Source: Halorubrum sp. CSM-61 (GTDB lineage: Archaea; Halobacteriota; Halobacteria; Halobacteriales; Haloferacaceae). From it: a stretch of DNA of 64,000 bases. This document shows, one piece after another, positions 25,024-34,071 of this stretch. Under the pieces are notes generated by a model. The model worked only from the letters and a program-made list of their open reading frames with translations, was not told the DNA's origin and did no database searches. Where the stretch lies: the NCBI RefSeq assembly GCF_003781945.1, contig NZ_RJJW01000009.1, positions 64,098 through 128,097 on the forward strand, given 5' to 3'. Each line of letters starts with the position of its first letter. Positions within the stretch are counted from its first letter, which is position 1. Made by a program: the position numbers and the translations under genes.

Positions 25024-27021
25024 CTACTTCCCTTCGAACTCGGGCTCGCCGTCGCCCATGAACGCCGTGACGCCCTCCATGAGGTCGTCGGTGTTCATCA
25101 CGTGGCCGAAGCCCATCGCCTCGACTTCGAGGCCGGCCTCGCCGTCGGTGCGGCCGGCGTGCATCGCGCGCTTCGTGTACTTCTGGGCGATCGGCGGGCC
25201 GGCGGCGAGCGACTCGGCCAGCTCCCACGCGCGCTCGTCGAGTTCGTCGTCGGGGACGACCTCGTTAACGAAGTCGTAGTCGGCCATCGTCTCGGCGTCG
25301 TAGCGATCGGCGGTGAGGATGATCTCCTTTGCGCGCCCCTCGCCGACGATCCGGGCGAGCCGCTGGGTCCCGCCCCAGCCGGGGAGAAGCCCCAGATCGA
25401 GCTCCGGCTGGCCGAGCTCCGAGCGCTCGGAGGCGATCCGCATGTCGGTCGCGGTCGCGAGCTCCATCCCCCCGCCGAGACAGTACCCGTCGATGGCGGC
25501 GACGACCGGCTTGTCGGACTCTTCGAGCTTCCCGAACGTCTGCTGGCCCTGCCGCGAGAGTTCGACGGCGCTTATCGGCTCCGCACCCCCGGCGGCCATG
25601 CTCTGTACGTCGGCGCCGGCGGAGAACGCGCGGTCGCCGGCGCCGGACAGCAGGATCGCCCGCACCTCGTCGTCGGCGTCGAGGCGGTCGATCGCGTCGG
25701 ACAGCTCCTCGAGCAGCTCGCCGCTGATCGTGTTCATCCGGTGCGGGCGGTCGATCTCGACGTGCCCCACGCGGTCCTCGACGGCGACGTCGAGGGTGTC
25801 GTAGGCGGCGAACGCGTCGCCCTCGGCGCCCTCGCCGTCCTCGGCGTCCCCGCCGCTCCCCCCGTGGAAGCCGCCGGCCTCGGCGGCCTCGCGGAGGTAG
25901 TCGGTGGCCTCGTAGCGCTCCTCGCCCGTCTCCTCGTGGAGCTCGTCGAGCACGTCGACGAGCGCGTCGAGCCCCTCGCCGTCGGCGAGCTTCGCCGGGC
26001 CGTCCGGGAAGCCGGCGCCGAGCATCACCGCGCGATCGATCGCGGGCGGGTCGGCCACGTCGTTTCCGACGAGCCCGGCGACCTCGTTGGCCATCACGGC
26101 GAGCAGTCGCTTGCGAACGTCGGCGTCGATCGCGTCTGAAGGGACCTGTGCGCCGCCGTTCTCGTAGTCGTAGAACCCCGAGCCGGTCTTCTTCCCGAGC
26201 TCGTCGGCCTCCACCTTCTCGACGAGCAGCGGGCAGGGGCGGTACGCCTCGCCCAGCACCTCGTGCATGTACTCCAAGACGTGGTAGCCCACGTCGATGC
26301 CGACCTGGTCTGCGAGCTCGAACGAGCCCATCGGGAGCCCCATGTCGAACTTCGTCGTGGAGTCGACCGCCTCCATCGTCGCGTCGCCGGACTCGACGAT
26401 CCACGCCGCCTCGTTCATCAGCGGGACGAGGATCCGGTTGACGATGAATCCCGGGCTGTCCTTCCGGACGCGGACGGGGGTCTTCCCCATCGACTCCGCG
26501 AGCCCCTCGATCAGCTCGAGGGTGTCCTCCGCGGTGTGTTTTCCGGAGATGACCTCGACTAAGTCCATCCGGACCGGCGGGTTGAAAAAGTGCATCCCGC
26601 AGAAGCGCTCGGGGCGGTCGGTCACCTCCGAGAGCTCCGTGATCGAGAGGCTGGAGGTGTTGGTGACGAAGACGGCCTCCTCGGGCGCGTACTCGACGAC
26701 CTCGTCGTACACGTCCTTCTTGATCGCCATCTTCTCCGGGACGACCTCGATCACCACGTCGGCGTCGGCGAGCGAGTCTTCGAGGTCGACGAAGGCCTCC
26801 ACGCGGTCGAGCGCGGCCTCCGCCTCCTCCTCGCCGATCCGGTCGTTCTCGGCGAGCTTGCCGAGCGACCACTCGATCTGGTCGTAGCCGTCCTGTACGA
26901 GCTCCTCCTCGATGTCCCGCAGCGCCACGTCGTAGCCGGCGAGCGCGGCCACCTCCGCGATGCCGTGCCCCATGTTCCCGGCGCCGAGGACCGCTACGCG
27001 CTGGACGTCTTCGAGCTGCAT
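25024..27021 (-). CDS. 3-hydroxyacyl-CoA dehydrogenase / enoyl-CoA hydratase fusion
   Basis: 665 residues from ATG at 27021. Residues ~5-185 are the NAD-binding domain (VAVLGAGNMGHGIAEVAALA), ~190-385 two HCDH C-terminal modules (SPGFIVNRILVPLMNEAAWI), then a short acidic linker. Residues ~415-665 are a crotonase fold (GDRAFSAGADVQSMA, DGYCLGGGMELATATD). It would catalyse two consecutive steps of fatty-acid beta-oxidation or a related CoA pathway. The order (dehydrogenase first) is the archaeal arrangement, opposite to bacterial FadB. A longer start at 27060 is possible. Confidence 0.93.
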   Translation of the reverse strand: MQLEDVQRVAVLGAGNMGHGIAEVAALAGYDVALRDIEEELVQDGYDQIEWSLGKLAENDRIGEEEAEAALDRVEAFVDLEDSLADADVVIEVVPEKMAIKKDVYDEVVEYAPEEAVFVTNTSSLSITELSEVTDRPERFCGMHFFNPPVRMDLVEVISGKHTAEDTLELIEGLAESMGKTPVRVRKDSPGFIVNRILVPLMNEAAWIVESGDATMEAVDSTTKFDMGLPMGSFELADQVGIDVGYHVLEYMHEVLGEAYRPCPLLVEKVEADELGKKTGSGFYDYENGGAQVPSDAIDADVRKRLLAVMANEVAGLVGNDVADPPAIDRAVMLGAGFPDGPAKLADGEGLDALVDVLDELHEETGEERYEATDYLREAAEAGGFHGGSGGDAEDGEGAEGDAFAAYDTLDVAVEDRVGHVEIDRPHRMNTISGELLEELSDAIDRLDADDEVRAILLSGAGDRAFSAGADVQSMAAGGAEPISAVELSRQGQQTFGKLEESDKPVVAAIDGYCLGGGMELATATDMRIASERSELGQPELDLGLLPGWGGTQRLARIVGEGRAKEIILTADRYDAETMADYDFVNEVVPDDELDERAWELAESLAAGPPIAQKYTKRAMHAGRTDGEAGLEVEAMGFGHVMNTDDLMEGVTAFMGDGEPEFEGK

Positions 27022-27147
27022 ACCGGAACGGTCGGAACCGTAATGGTTGAACGTTTTCATCTTCCAAACGGGAAACGTACTGTAAGTTTATTCGCGTGCG
27101 GCTCGCGGGAGAAACCCACTCCCGTCTCCGGGCCCTACTGACCCTCG

Positions 27148-27744
27148 ATGAACGAGCGAGTCGCGGCGACCTTACGCGAGGACCAGACGATGGCCCGGCT
27201 GATCGACCGACACGGCCCGCTGGCGGTCGAGCCGGCCGGCGACGAGTTCGCGCGCCTCTGTACCTCGATCGTGAACCAGCAGCTCTCGACCGCCTCCGCG
27301 GCGGCGATCCACGGGCGGTTCCTCGACGCCCTCGGCGGCGATCCGACGCCCGACCTCGTGCTCGCGGCCGACGAGGACGCCCTCCGCGAGGCCGGGCTCA
27401 GCGGCACGAAAGTCGAGTACCTGCGGAACGTCGCCGCGGCCTTTAGCGACGGCGACCGCGACCTCACGCGGGAGGGGCTCGCGGACGCGAGCGACGAGGC
27501 GGTCGTCGCCGCGCTCACCGAGATCCGCGGCGTCGGCGAGTGGACCGCGCGGATGTACCTCATCTTCGCGCTGGGCCGCGAGGACGTGCTCCCGCTCGGC
27601 GACCTCGCGGTGCGGAAGGGGATCGAGCGGGTGTACAACGACGGGGACGAGCTGACCCGCGCGGAGATGCGCGAGATCGCCGAGGCGTGGCGGCCCTACC
27701 GGAGCTACGGGACGCGGTACGTGTGGGCGGAGTACGAGTCGTAA
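27148..27744 (+). CDS. DNA-3-methyladenine glycosylase (AlkA-like, HhH-GPD)
   Basis: 198 residues. The HhH motif is LTEIRGVGEWTARMYLIFAL, with the catalytic Asp in LPLGDLAVRKG about 20 residues later, as in AlkA. The N-terminal SIVNQQLSTASAAAIHGRF is the standard AlkA helix. It would remove alkylated purines for base-excision repair. The N-terminal AlkA beta domain is absent, as in the small archaeal and thermophile members. Upstream AT-rich stretch gtaagtttattcg is a likely promoter, divergent from the fusion enzyme gene. Confidence 0.92.
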   Translation: MNERVAATLREDQTMARLIDRHGPLAVEPAGDEFARLCTSIVNQQLSTASAAAIHGRFLDALGGDPTPDLVLAADEDALREAGLSGTKVEYLRNVAAAFSDGDRDLTREGLADASDEAVVAALTEIRGVGEWTARMYLIFALGREDVLPLGDLAVRKGIERVYNDGDELTRAEMREIAEAWRPYRSYGTRYVWAEYES

Positions 27745-27904
27745 ACTGTCGAATCCTCGGACGCCCATTTGTCAGAAGATGGTGCTGTCGATCGCGTGTT
27801 CTCTTGGAGAGATCCCTCCGGTGATGCGTTCAGACTCGACTGCGGTACGTACATGCACAGGAGTGAGCGGTAGCGGGAGTCGGTGTCTCGATACGATAGG
27901 GTAG

Positions 27905-28221
27905 CCGTTTATAACTAGTCGAGTATGTCGCTGGCGGCGGTTTATAAGCAATCAACGACATTAGGGCGAGGACCGCCAAAGCCCCAGCCGTGAGGCGGGC
28001 GCACGCTAGCTGTGCTCCTCACTCGCGTTGCTCATTGCGGTGCTTGCATCGCCTGCGCCCGCCTCACGGCTGCCCCTTTGAGTCCCACCCACCTGACCGC
28101 AACCGCAGCCTCACGCCTCCCCAGCCTCGCCGCTCGCTCCGCTCGCGGCGTCCCTCGCGCGGTGCTGCTCGGCCGCAGGGCGGCCTCGCAGGCACGCGCC
28201 ACCGCAGTGTTATTTATAAAC
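27905..28221 (-). repeat. Dispersed structured repeat, copy R4
   Basis: Reverse orientation; tttataa modules at 27908-27914, 27941-27947 and at the right end (28212-28219). The inverted repeat 27985-28003 / 28054-28072 is a perfect 19-bp stem (cagccgtgaggcgggcgca and its complement). All fixed blocks are present. The lead into the left module (gtcgctggcggcggtttataag) matches that of R2. Confidence 0.85.
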
Positions 28222-28293
28222 GATCGTAGCCACAGATCGGGTTTGTTTAAAAATTCACAGACAGAGCATGTCAGATGGGAAACTCACGAGAAA

Positions 28294-28650
28294 TCACTCG
28301 CCGTCCGCCGCCGCGTACGTCTCCAGCGCCGCGAGCCGCCCGTCCGCGATCGAGAAGACGTCCACGAACCCGAACACCTCGTCGCCGTCGGCGTCGAGCA
28401 GCCGCCCGCGGACGGCGACGCCGGGGCCCTCGGGGTACACCGCGTCGACGGCGTGGGTCGTGTCGGTCATCGGGCGCTCGTCGCGCATGAACGCGACGAA
28501 GCGGTCGCGTCCCTCGAAAGTGCGGTCGGGACGCCGCTGGACGAACTCCGGATCGAGCAGGGCTGCGAGCCGGTCGTACTCGCCGGCGTCGAGCGCGTCG
28601 TAGTACGCGCGGGCGAGTCGGGCCGGGTCGTCGGTCTCGGGTGCCGTCAC
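28294..28650 (-). CDS. SnoaL/NTF2-like protein
   Basis: 118 residues from GTG at 28650 (VTAPETDDPARLARAYYDAL). It has the typical cone fold pattern: helical start, then RFVAFMRDERP and the beta sheet GPGVAVRGRLLDADGDEVFG, VDVFSIADGRLAALETY. The start overlaps the stop of the PhoU/TrkA-C gene (GTGA), so they form one operon. Such proteins bind or isomerise small polyketide-like or steroid-like ligands, or are just stress-response proteins; the role here is unknown. Confidence 0.85.
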   Translation of the reverse strand: MTAPETDDPARLARAYYDALDAGEYDRLAALLDPEFVQRRPDRTFEGRDRFVAFMRDERPMTDTTHAVDAVYPEGPGVAVRGRLLDADGDEVFGFVDVFSIADGRLAALETYAAADGE

Positions 28651-29852
28651 GCCGCGAGCGCCCCGAACTCCTCGGCCGACGTTCGAGTCCCCTTCGAGAG
28701 CACGGCGTCGCCGGCGCGGAGCGTGGTGTCGATGTCGTGGCCCACGAGCCACCCCTCGTCGGGCCGGCGGATCGCGATGACGCTCGTCGAGATGTCGGTC
28801 GCGGGGATCCCGTCCTCGACCCGGGTGCCGTCGAGGTCGCTCCCCTCGCCGATCACGGTCCGGACGATGATCTCGTCGGACTCCTGGACCGCCATCTCCA
28901 CGACCGGGTGGACGCCGATGTCGCGCATGACGCCCTCGGTGATCTCTAAGGCGGCGTCGGAGATCTCCTCGGTCGCGACGCCGAGGTGGATCAGCCCGCG
29001 CAGCGAGACGGGGTCGTCGGCCTCGCGGGCCGCCCGGAGCGTCCACGCCTCGAACCGCGACTGGAGCGCGTCGACCTCGATCTCCAGGTTCGACACCTCC
29101 TCGGCGAGCGCCTCGTTGTCGAAGAGGACGGAGCCGTACGCCAGATCGACCGCCAGCTCCGAGAGGTTCTTCATCAACAGGATGGAGTCGACCGCGCGCT
29201 CTAAGTCGTCGATGGCGGGCTCCGGGGGGTCGCTCGGTTCGAACGGGTCGCCGGTCAGCGTCGGGTGTACGTCGACGACGCCCGTCTCCGGTCCGCGGAG
29301 GAGCGTCACGTCGCCGGCCTCGATCCGGGTCTTCGGGCCGGGGTTGAGGATCCAGTCGTCGTCGCGCCGGATCGCGATGACGCGCACGCCCGTCTTCGAC
29401 TCCAGGTCGACGTCCTTCAGCGTCCGCCCCGCGTACGCGGAGTCGGACGAGACGGTTGCCCGGACCAGCGTCTCGACGCCTTCGGTGAGCGCGCCGCGCA
29501 TCGCGTCGGGGAGCCCGATCTCCTCGGTGACGATCTTGGCGATGTCGCCGGCGGCGTCGGAGATCTTGTCGGCCGCGCCGACCACGCCGAGGACGGGTGC
29601 GAGCGTCTCGGCCTCGTCCGGGCTCCGCGCCGCGAGCATGAGGCTCATCCGCGCCCGCATCTGGAGCACGTCCATCCGATGTTCGAGCTCGACGACCTCG
29701 TGGGCGATCGTCGGGCTCCCGTGGAGGACCGCGGAGTACGACAGGTCGATCAACAGCTCGGCGGTGTCTTTCATCTCCACGAGCAGGTCCTTCACGCTCG
29801 TCGGCTCGTACCGGACCCGCAGGGGTCCGTCCCGCCCGTCGAATCCTCCCAT
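28647..29852 (-). CDS. PhoU-like/TrkA-C repeat regulatory protein
   Basis: 401 residues built from two homologous halves. Each half has a PhoU-like helical block (first ~15-125, second ~215-315) followed by a TrkA-C domain (TGVRVIAIRRDDDWILNPGP; TSVIAIRRPDEGWLVGHD). TrkA-C binds nucleotides or ions and gates K+ transport systems. No channel gene is adjacent, so it would act in trans on a cation transporter. The family is COG3273-like in archaea. The coupled SnoaL gene follows. Confidence 0.88.
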   Translation of the reverse strand: MGGFDGRDGPLRVRYEPTSVKDLLVEMKDTAELLIDLSYSAVLHGSPTIAHEVVELEHRMDVLQMRARMSLMLAARSPDEAETLAPVLGVVGAADKISDAAGDIAKIVTEEIGLPDAMRGALTEGVETLVRATVSSDSAYAGRTLKDVDLESKTGVRVIAIRRDDDWILNPGPKTRIEAGDVTLLRGPETGVVDVHPTLTGDPFEPSDPPEPAIDDLERAVDSILLMKNLSELAVDLAYGSVLFDNEALAEEVSNLEIEVDALQSRFEAWTLRAAREADDPVSLRGLIHLGVATEEISDAALEITEGVMRDIGVHPVVEMAVQESDEIIVRTVIGEGSDLDGTRVEDGIPATDISTSVIAIRRPDEGWLVGHDIDTTLRAGDAVLSKGTRTSAEEFGALAA

Positions 29853-29921
29853 GGGGGTACCTCTCCGGCTCCGAGTAAAAGGCTTGTTACGGCTCGTCGA
29901 CGCCCGTCACAAACCGCCGAT

Positions 29922-30455
29922 TCAGGCCGCGTCGCCGGCGACGTAGCCGGGGGAACTCGCTCCCAGAATCCCGTCCCCGCCGGCCTCGACCGCCTCGGCG
30001 AGGTCGGCGAGCGCGAGCCACCGGAGGAGCCGGTCGGCGCGCTCGCGCCACGTCGCCTCCCAGTTCGGGTCGCGGGCGCGGTCGTGTCGCGGCACCGACT
30101 CCCGCGTCGCCGCGAACAGGTCGTCGGGAGTGAGCGGGTTCGCGGGCGAGGCCTCTCGGAGAGCGGCGAGCGCCTCGGGAACGAGGAGGACGCCCTCGCG
30201 GAGCCCCTCGCGAACGCGCTCCGGTGTCGGCTCGGCGTCGGCTCTGACGAACCCGCGCGGCGTCTCCCGGGCCAGCCCGAGCGCGCGCAGGAACGCCAGC
30301 CAGTCGTTCGCGGTCTGCCGGTCCGGGAGTCCCCGGCGCTCGCGGAGCCGGGCGCAGCAGTCGTCGGTGCTCCCCGGGACGAGCGGGACCGCCCGCTGGA
30401 ACGCGCAGAGGTCGTCGAGCGAGTCGGGGGGTTCGGGAACGGGTTTGAGGCGCAT
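29922..30455 (-). CDS. Hypothetical haloarchaeal protein, 177 aa
   Basis: All-helical and hydrophilic, Arg/Asp/Glu-rich (RLKPVPEPPDSLDDLCAFQR, GFVRADAEPTPERVREG). The middle resembles a winged-helix arrangement (ERRGLPDRQTANDWLAFLRAL then LGLARETPRGFVRAD). It lies 11 nt after the start side of mch in the same direction, so it is likely in the mch operon. I do not recognise a characterised family. No metal-binding motif despite two adjacent Cys. Confidence 0.75.
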   Translation of the reverse strand: MRLKPVPEPPDSLDDLCAFQRAVPLVPGSTDDCCARLRERRGLPDRQTANDWLAFLRALGLARETPRGFVRADAEPTPERVREGLREGVLLVPEALAALREASPANPLTPDDLFAATRESVPRHDRARDPNWEATWRERADRLLRWLALADLAEAVEAGGDGILGASSPGYVAGDAA

Positions 30456-30466
30456 CGTCGGGCCGC

Positions 30467-31405
30467 TCAGCGGTAGTCGAACGACTCCGCCAAAAGCTCC
30501 TCGTCGGTCTCGCCGACGGTGTAGACGGGGCCGTCGATCACGTCGACGGTGACCTTCGCGGGCGCGAAGACGCGCTCGTCGACCTCGTAGAAGTCCCAGC
30601 CGGCGTCCTCGAACACCTCGACGAAGGGCGTCCCGTACTCCTCGCGGGCGGTCGAGACGATCTGGTCGAAGCGGTCGTCGTCGCGCGCGACCTGCAGGTG
30701 GACCTCCCCGCCGTAGGCCAAGGCGTCGTTCGTCCGCCCCATCGCCAGGTCCTCGTCGCGGGTGGCCGGGGCCATCGGCGCGGCGCCGGAGGCGTGGAGC
30801 ACGTCGGTCGGCTCGTAGCCGAGCTCCAGCAGGCGGAAGACGGCGAGCTCAGCGGCGCGGGCCGCGGTCGCGACCGAGCCCGCGGTCGAGCCGGTGGCGT
30901 ACGTCGGCAGGAACACGCCCTCCAGGTCGACCTCGGCGAGGTCGGCGACGTGCTCGGCGACCTCCTCGGTCGGGAGCGTCGTCGACTCGACGGCGAGCGT
31001 CGCGAACTCGGAGGAGTCGTAGTAGCCGACGCGCTCGAACTCGGTCTCCTGTCCGACCAAGGCCCGGGCCGGCCCCGAGCCGAGTCCCTCGAAGCCGGAC
31101 TCGAAGGCGAGCTCCCAGCCCGCCTTCTGCGAGCAGAGCAGCGCGATCGCGGGGTGGTCGGTCGACAGTTCGACGTACTGGCGCGGGGCGCCCGCGACCT
31201 CGCCCATGCGGGTGCGGAGGTTCGCGAGGCCGGCGGTCTGGATCTCGGCGAGCAGCAGTCCCGCCTCGACTCCGCCCGCGGCGTCGACGCCGAAGTCGAC
31301 GACGGTGGCGCCGTTGTCCAGCTCGTAGCCGACGACGTCGAGCTCGCCGGCGAAGTCGAGCGCCTCGTCGACGAGCTCGATCGCGGTCCGGTTGATGCTT
31401 TCCAT
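30467..31405 (-). CDS. mch: Methenyltetrahydromethanopterin cyclohydrolase
   Basis: 312 residues. Mch family signatures: LANLRTRMGEVAGAP (near the N-terminus), STDHPAIALLCSQKAGW, and GSTAGSVATAARAAELA. In haloarchaea, which do not make methane, the enzyme opens methenyl-H4MPT or an analogous C1-carrier for one-carbon metabolism. Length matches archaeal Mch. It is followed in the same direction by an unknown helical protein gene, probably co-transcribed. Confidence 0.95.
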   Translation of the reverse strand: MESINRTAIELVDEALDFAGELDVVGYELDNGATVVDFGVDAAGGVEAGLLLAEIQTAGLANLRTRMGEVAGAPRQYVELSTDHPAIALLCSQKAGWELAFESGFEGLGSGPARALVGQETEFERVGYYDSSEFATLAVESTTLPTEEVAEHVADLAEVDLEGVFLPTYATGSTAGSVATAARAAELAVFRLLELGYEPTDVLHASGAAPMAPATRDEDLAMGRTNDALAYGGEVHLQVARDDDRFDQIVSTAREEYGTPFVEVFEDAGWDFYEVDERVFAPAKVTVDVIDGPVYTVGETDEELLAESFDYR

Positions 31406-31479
31406 GCCCGGTCCTTCTGGCTCCCGCAGTAAGTGGTTTGTCAGTCGTCGGCGTCTCGGTCCGCGTCGGCCTCGGCGTC

Positions 31480-31821
31480 TCAGTCGTCGCGCTCGCCGTC
31501 GCCGCCATCGCCGACCGGCTCGACGTGGAACACGTACCCCTCGTACGCGTCGTCAAGGTTCACCGGGGACTCCTCGGCGGTGTGGTCCGCACAGAGGAAC
31601 GCGGTCGCCTCCACGGCGCCCTTCCCGGTCTCCTCCTGATACCGTTCCGTGACCGAGTACGCGACCGGCTCGGAACAGCCCCGGCGGTGGCACTCGGCCG
31701 GCGGGTCGGCGGTCGGGTCCGGCTCGTCGCCGCGCTCCCTGGCCTCCGAGATGTCGCGCCGTATCCGTCGTCGCTCCTCGTCGCGCGCCTGTTCCTCCCG
31801 TCCGGATTTGGTGTCCCCCAT
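31480..31821 (-). CDS. Hypothetical protein with Cys/His cluster, 113 aa
   Basis: The N-terminal half is a charged coiled helix (REEQARDEERRRIRRDISEA). The second half has CHRRGC and, further on, FLCADHTAE, a CxxxC...CxxH zinc-binding candidate. The acidic tail is DGGDGERDD. Haloarchaea-type small protein of unknown function. It may share a transcript with the next gene on the same strand (31887-32342), which also has zinc-ribbon features. Confidence 0.7.
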   Translation of the reverse strand: MGDTKSGREEQARDEERRRIRRDISEARERGDEPDPTADPPAECHRRGCSEPVAYSVTERYQEETGKGAVEATAFLCADHTAEESPVNLDDAYEGYVFHVEPVGDGGDGERDD

Positions 31822-31886
31822 ACGTCGATCGTCGCGCCGAAGCGGGATAACGCCACGGGCGGTTCGGACCCCGATCCCTTCCGATC

Positions 31887-32342
31887 CTACCAGAACCCGC
31901 CGTCCGAGCCCCCGTCCGCTCCGTCGGGCCCCGACGGGCCGGTCGGTCCCCGCGGCCCGCCCGGGCGGGGATCGGGGTCGATCTCCACCGGTTCCGACTC
32001 GGTGCGCGGGTCGATCTCGCGGCCCTCCTCGTACCGCACGAACGAGAGGTAGAAGGGCTCGCCGCAGCCGTCGCCCTCGGCGTCCGGGTCTCGATAGGGC
32101 TCGTCACCGCCCACGTCCGACCCGCGGACCCCGTCGTGCGGGTCCCAGTCGACGCCGTCGCTCTCGCCGCAGACGAACCGGACGCCGTCGGCCTCGTCGC
32201 CCTCGAAGGGCGCGGTCGGGTCGACGTATGACCACCCTTCGAGGGGGTACGGCGTCACCGACTTGTCCGCGAGGTAGCCGTCGCGCTCCAGTTCGACGAG
32301 AGTCCCGCAGTGCGGACAGTAGTAGGTGACCGGATAGCCCAT
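31887..32342 (-). CDS. Zinc-ribbon protein with collagen-like Gly-X-Y tail
   Basis: 151 residues. The N-terminal knuckle VTYYCPHCGTLVEL pairs with a later CGE and CGEPFYL, giving a zinc ribbon. The C-terminus from about 125 is GGPRGPTGPSGPDGADGG, a run of Gly-X-Y triplets, ending in GGFW. A collagen-like tail is uncommon in archaeal soluble proteins. Function unknown; its ribbon resembles small transcription- or ribosome-associated factors. Confidence 0.75.
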   Translation of the reverse strand: MGYPVTYYCPHCGTLVELERDGYLADKSVTPYPLEGWSYVDPTAPFEGDEADGVRFVCGESDGVDWDPHDGVRGSDVGGDEPYRDPDAEGDGCGEPFYLSFVRYEEGREIDPRTESEPVEIDPDPRPGGPRGPTGPSGPDGADGGSDGGFW

Positions 32343-32407
32343 GCGATCCGTACGGTCGTCGTTTATAAATGAGCGTCGACGGGTGTGCCGCTGACCCGGT
32401 TGTGATC

Positions 32408-32800
32408 GAATATAAAGAGCGGTGCGGCGGCGCGTGCCTGCGAGTGGCCGCCGAAGGCGGCCGCGAGGAGCGCCGCGCGAGGGACGCCGCGAACGCCCGT
32501 AGGGCGTGAGCGGCGAGGCTGGGGAGGTGTGAGGTGCGGGGTAGTCGGGTGGGACTCAAAGGGGCAGCCGCGAGGACGAAGCACGCTGCAGCAAGCACCG
32601 CAGGAACGAGCGAAGCGAGTGACGAGGAGCGCAGCAAAGCGCGCGAGTCGTCGCGGCTGGGGCTTTGGAGGTCTTCACTGCGGATCTGCCGTCGACCACT
32701 TATAAGCGAGCGGCCGGGGCTTTGGAGGCGTTCACCGTCGATCGGCAGTCACCCACGCATAAACATCCACAAGCAGCACCGAAATCTGACTTATAAACGA
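32408..32800 (+). repeat. Dispersed structured repeat, copy R5, with extra terminal module
   Basis: It starts at gaatataaag (32408) and includes gcggcggcgcgtgcctgcgag, gcgaggctggggaggtgtgag (ending 32533), gtgggactcaaaggggcag and gcggctggggctttggaggt. The stem 32565-32577 / 32647-32659 pairs over 13 bases with one mismatch. After tttataa-like (cttataag, 32699) the last block repeats as cggccggggctttggaggcg and again ends near cttataaacg (32790-32798). Confidence 0.8.
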
Positions 32801-32804
32801 CCGC

Positions 32805-33386
32805 TCAGTGAAACCCGCGGTCAACGTCGTCGTCGTCGATCAGGTCCTCCAGCTCCGAAGAGAGCAGTTCCTCGGCCTCCTCGAAGGTGTCCGAGAGCTC
32901 GTCGAGCTCGTCCGGCCGCCCGTCGAACTCGTAGTCCATCGGGCCGAACGCGGGCGAGTCGACCGCCTCCATCACGTCCTCGAACAGGTGGTCGGGGCTC
33001 GTGGGCGCCTCCGCGTGGACCTTCAGCGTCTCGCGTAGTCGGGTCGCCACGTCCTCGGCCTCTGACTCGTCCTCAGGGGGCGACTGCACCGCGAACCGCC
33101 CGGCCGACTCCTCGTCCGGGAGCAGGGGATCGAGCTCGTCGTCGACGCTGCGGGCGATCTTCGCGCCCACGCCGCGGAGGTCTCGGGGGTTCTTCGCGTA
33201 CGTCTTCAGGTGGTAGACGCCGACGCTCGGGTGGCCGAAGTAGAGGTCTTCGCCGAGCCCCGCGCGTCTGGAGCCGGCGACCGCGCGCCAGCCGTCGGGG
33301 TCGGTCGAGTCGCTCGCGACGTCGGCGAGGATGTCGTCCCAGTCTCGCACGCGCATGTCGGGGTATCCTAACGGGGAGAGCCGCAT
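32805..33386 (-). CDS. Hypothetical haloarchaeal protein, 193 aa
   Basis: From the ATG at 33386 (MRLSPLGYPDMRVRDWDD); other in-frame starts are at 33428 and 33356. The core is YFGHPSVGVYHLKTYAKN followed by RGVGAKIARSVDDEL, which is helix-hairpin-helix-like. The second half is a long acidic helical tail, with DELSDTFEEAEELL close to the end and a final DDDDVDRGFH. I recognise it as a haloarchaea-specific type but cannot name a function. Confidence 0.7.
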   Translation of the reverse strand: MRLSPLGYPDMRVRDWDDILADVASDSTDPDGWRAVAGSRRAGLGEDLYFGHPSVGVYHLKTYAKNPRDLRGVGAKIARSVDDELDPLLPDEESAGRFAVQSPPEDESEAEDVATRLRETLKVHAEAPTSPDHLFEDVMEAVDSPAFGPMDYEFDGRPDELDELSDTFEEAEELLSSELEDLIDDDDVDRGFH

Positions 33387-33456
33387 GAGCGTGTCGGTCG
33401 CGGCGACCCCGCCGCGGAGCGGCCGCATCGGCCGTGGAGCTACGTCGGCTCTCCGC

Positions 33457-33630
33457 GACCGCCGACCGGATCAACCACGCGTGACCGCCGACCGGATCAG
33501 CCACGCGTGACCGCCGACCGGATCAGCCACGCGTGACCGCCGACCGGATCAACCACGCGCGACCGCCGACCGGATCAGCCACGCGCGACCGCCGACCGGA
33601 TCAGCCACGCGCGACCGCCGACCGGATCAG
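33457..33630 (+). repeat. 26-bp tandem repeat, six full copies plus a partial
   Basis: The unit gaccgccgaccggatcaRcc (first 20 bases) plus acgcgY repeats at 33457, 33483, 33509, 33535, 33561 and 33587; a partial 18-base copy runs to 33630. Variation is limited to two or three positions (a/g in the middle, t/c at the end). It fills the gap between the genes at 32805 and 33627 and reaches the stop codon of the latter. Possible size-variable locus. Confidence 0.92.
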
Positions 33631-34001
33631 TCGTCTCCCGCGCGGAGTTCCGCGAAGAACAGCGACAGCGCGGTTAACAGCAGTCCGACGCTGAACACGC
33701 CGTTTGCGACGCCGAGGACGAGGAATCCGCGACCGTCGAGCACCCACACGACGCCGAGTGCGACAACGTGCACCGTCCCGACGAGATACAGAATCGAGTT
33801 CCAGAACCGGGTGAAAAAGAGCGCGATGCCGAACACGAAGCTTCCGGCGATCGCGAGGAACTGCGGCATGGCGGTCAGCGTCCAGACGTAGAGGTTGATC
33901 CCGGCGATCGCGACCGAACACAGCAGGCCGAGCCAGTGGAACGGGCCCCACGAACCGACCTCGTCGAAGCGGAACAGAGAGGCGAATTCGGTGTCGGCCA
34001 T
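33627..34001 (-). CDS. Small four-TM membrane protein, unknown
   Basis: 124 residues from ATG at 34001 (MADTEFASLFRFDEVGSWGP). Four hydrophobic segments (about 22-42, 48-66, 70-90, 94-118) and a short charged tail (ELRAGDD). No motifs for transport or catalysis. Its stop is embedded in the 26-bp repeat array. Divergent from dna2. The longer frame upstream is antisense to dna2. Confidence 0.75.
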   Translation of the reverse strand: MADTEFASLFRFDEVGSWGPFHWLGLLCSVAIAGINLYVWTLTAMPQFLAIAGSFVFGIALFFTRFWNSILYLVGTVHVVALGVVWVLDGRGFLVLGVANGVFSVGLLLTALSLFFAELRAGDD

Positions 34002-34071
34002 GGTGCCCCCGACGCGGGGTATCGACAAAGTCGTTGTGACCCACCGACAGCGTTTTTCGGGGGCGCCGCCG

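Noticed and set aside
33457-33630. 26-bp tandem repeats as a CRISPR array
   Set aside because: The units are directly adjacent without spacers.
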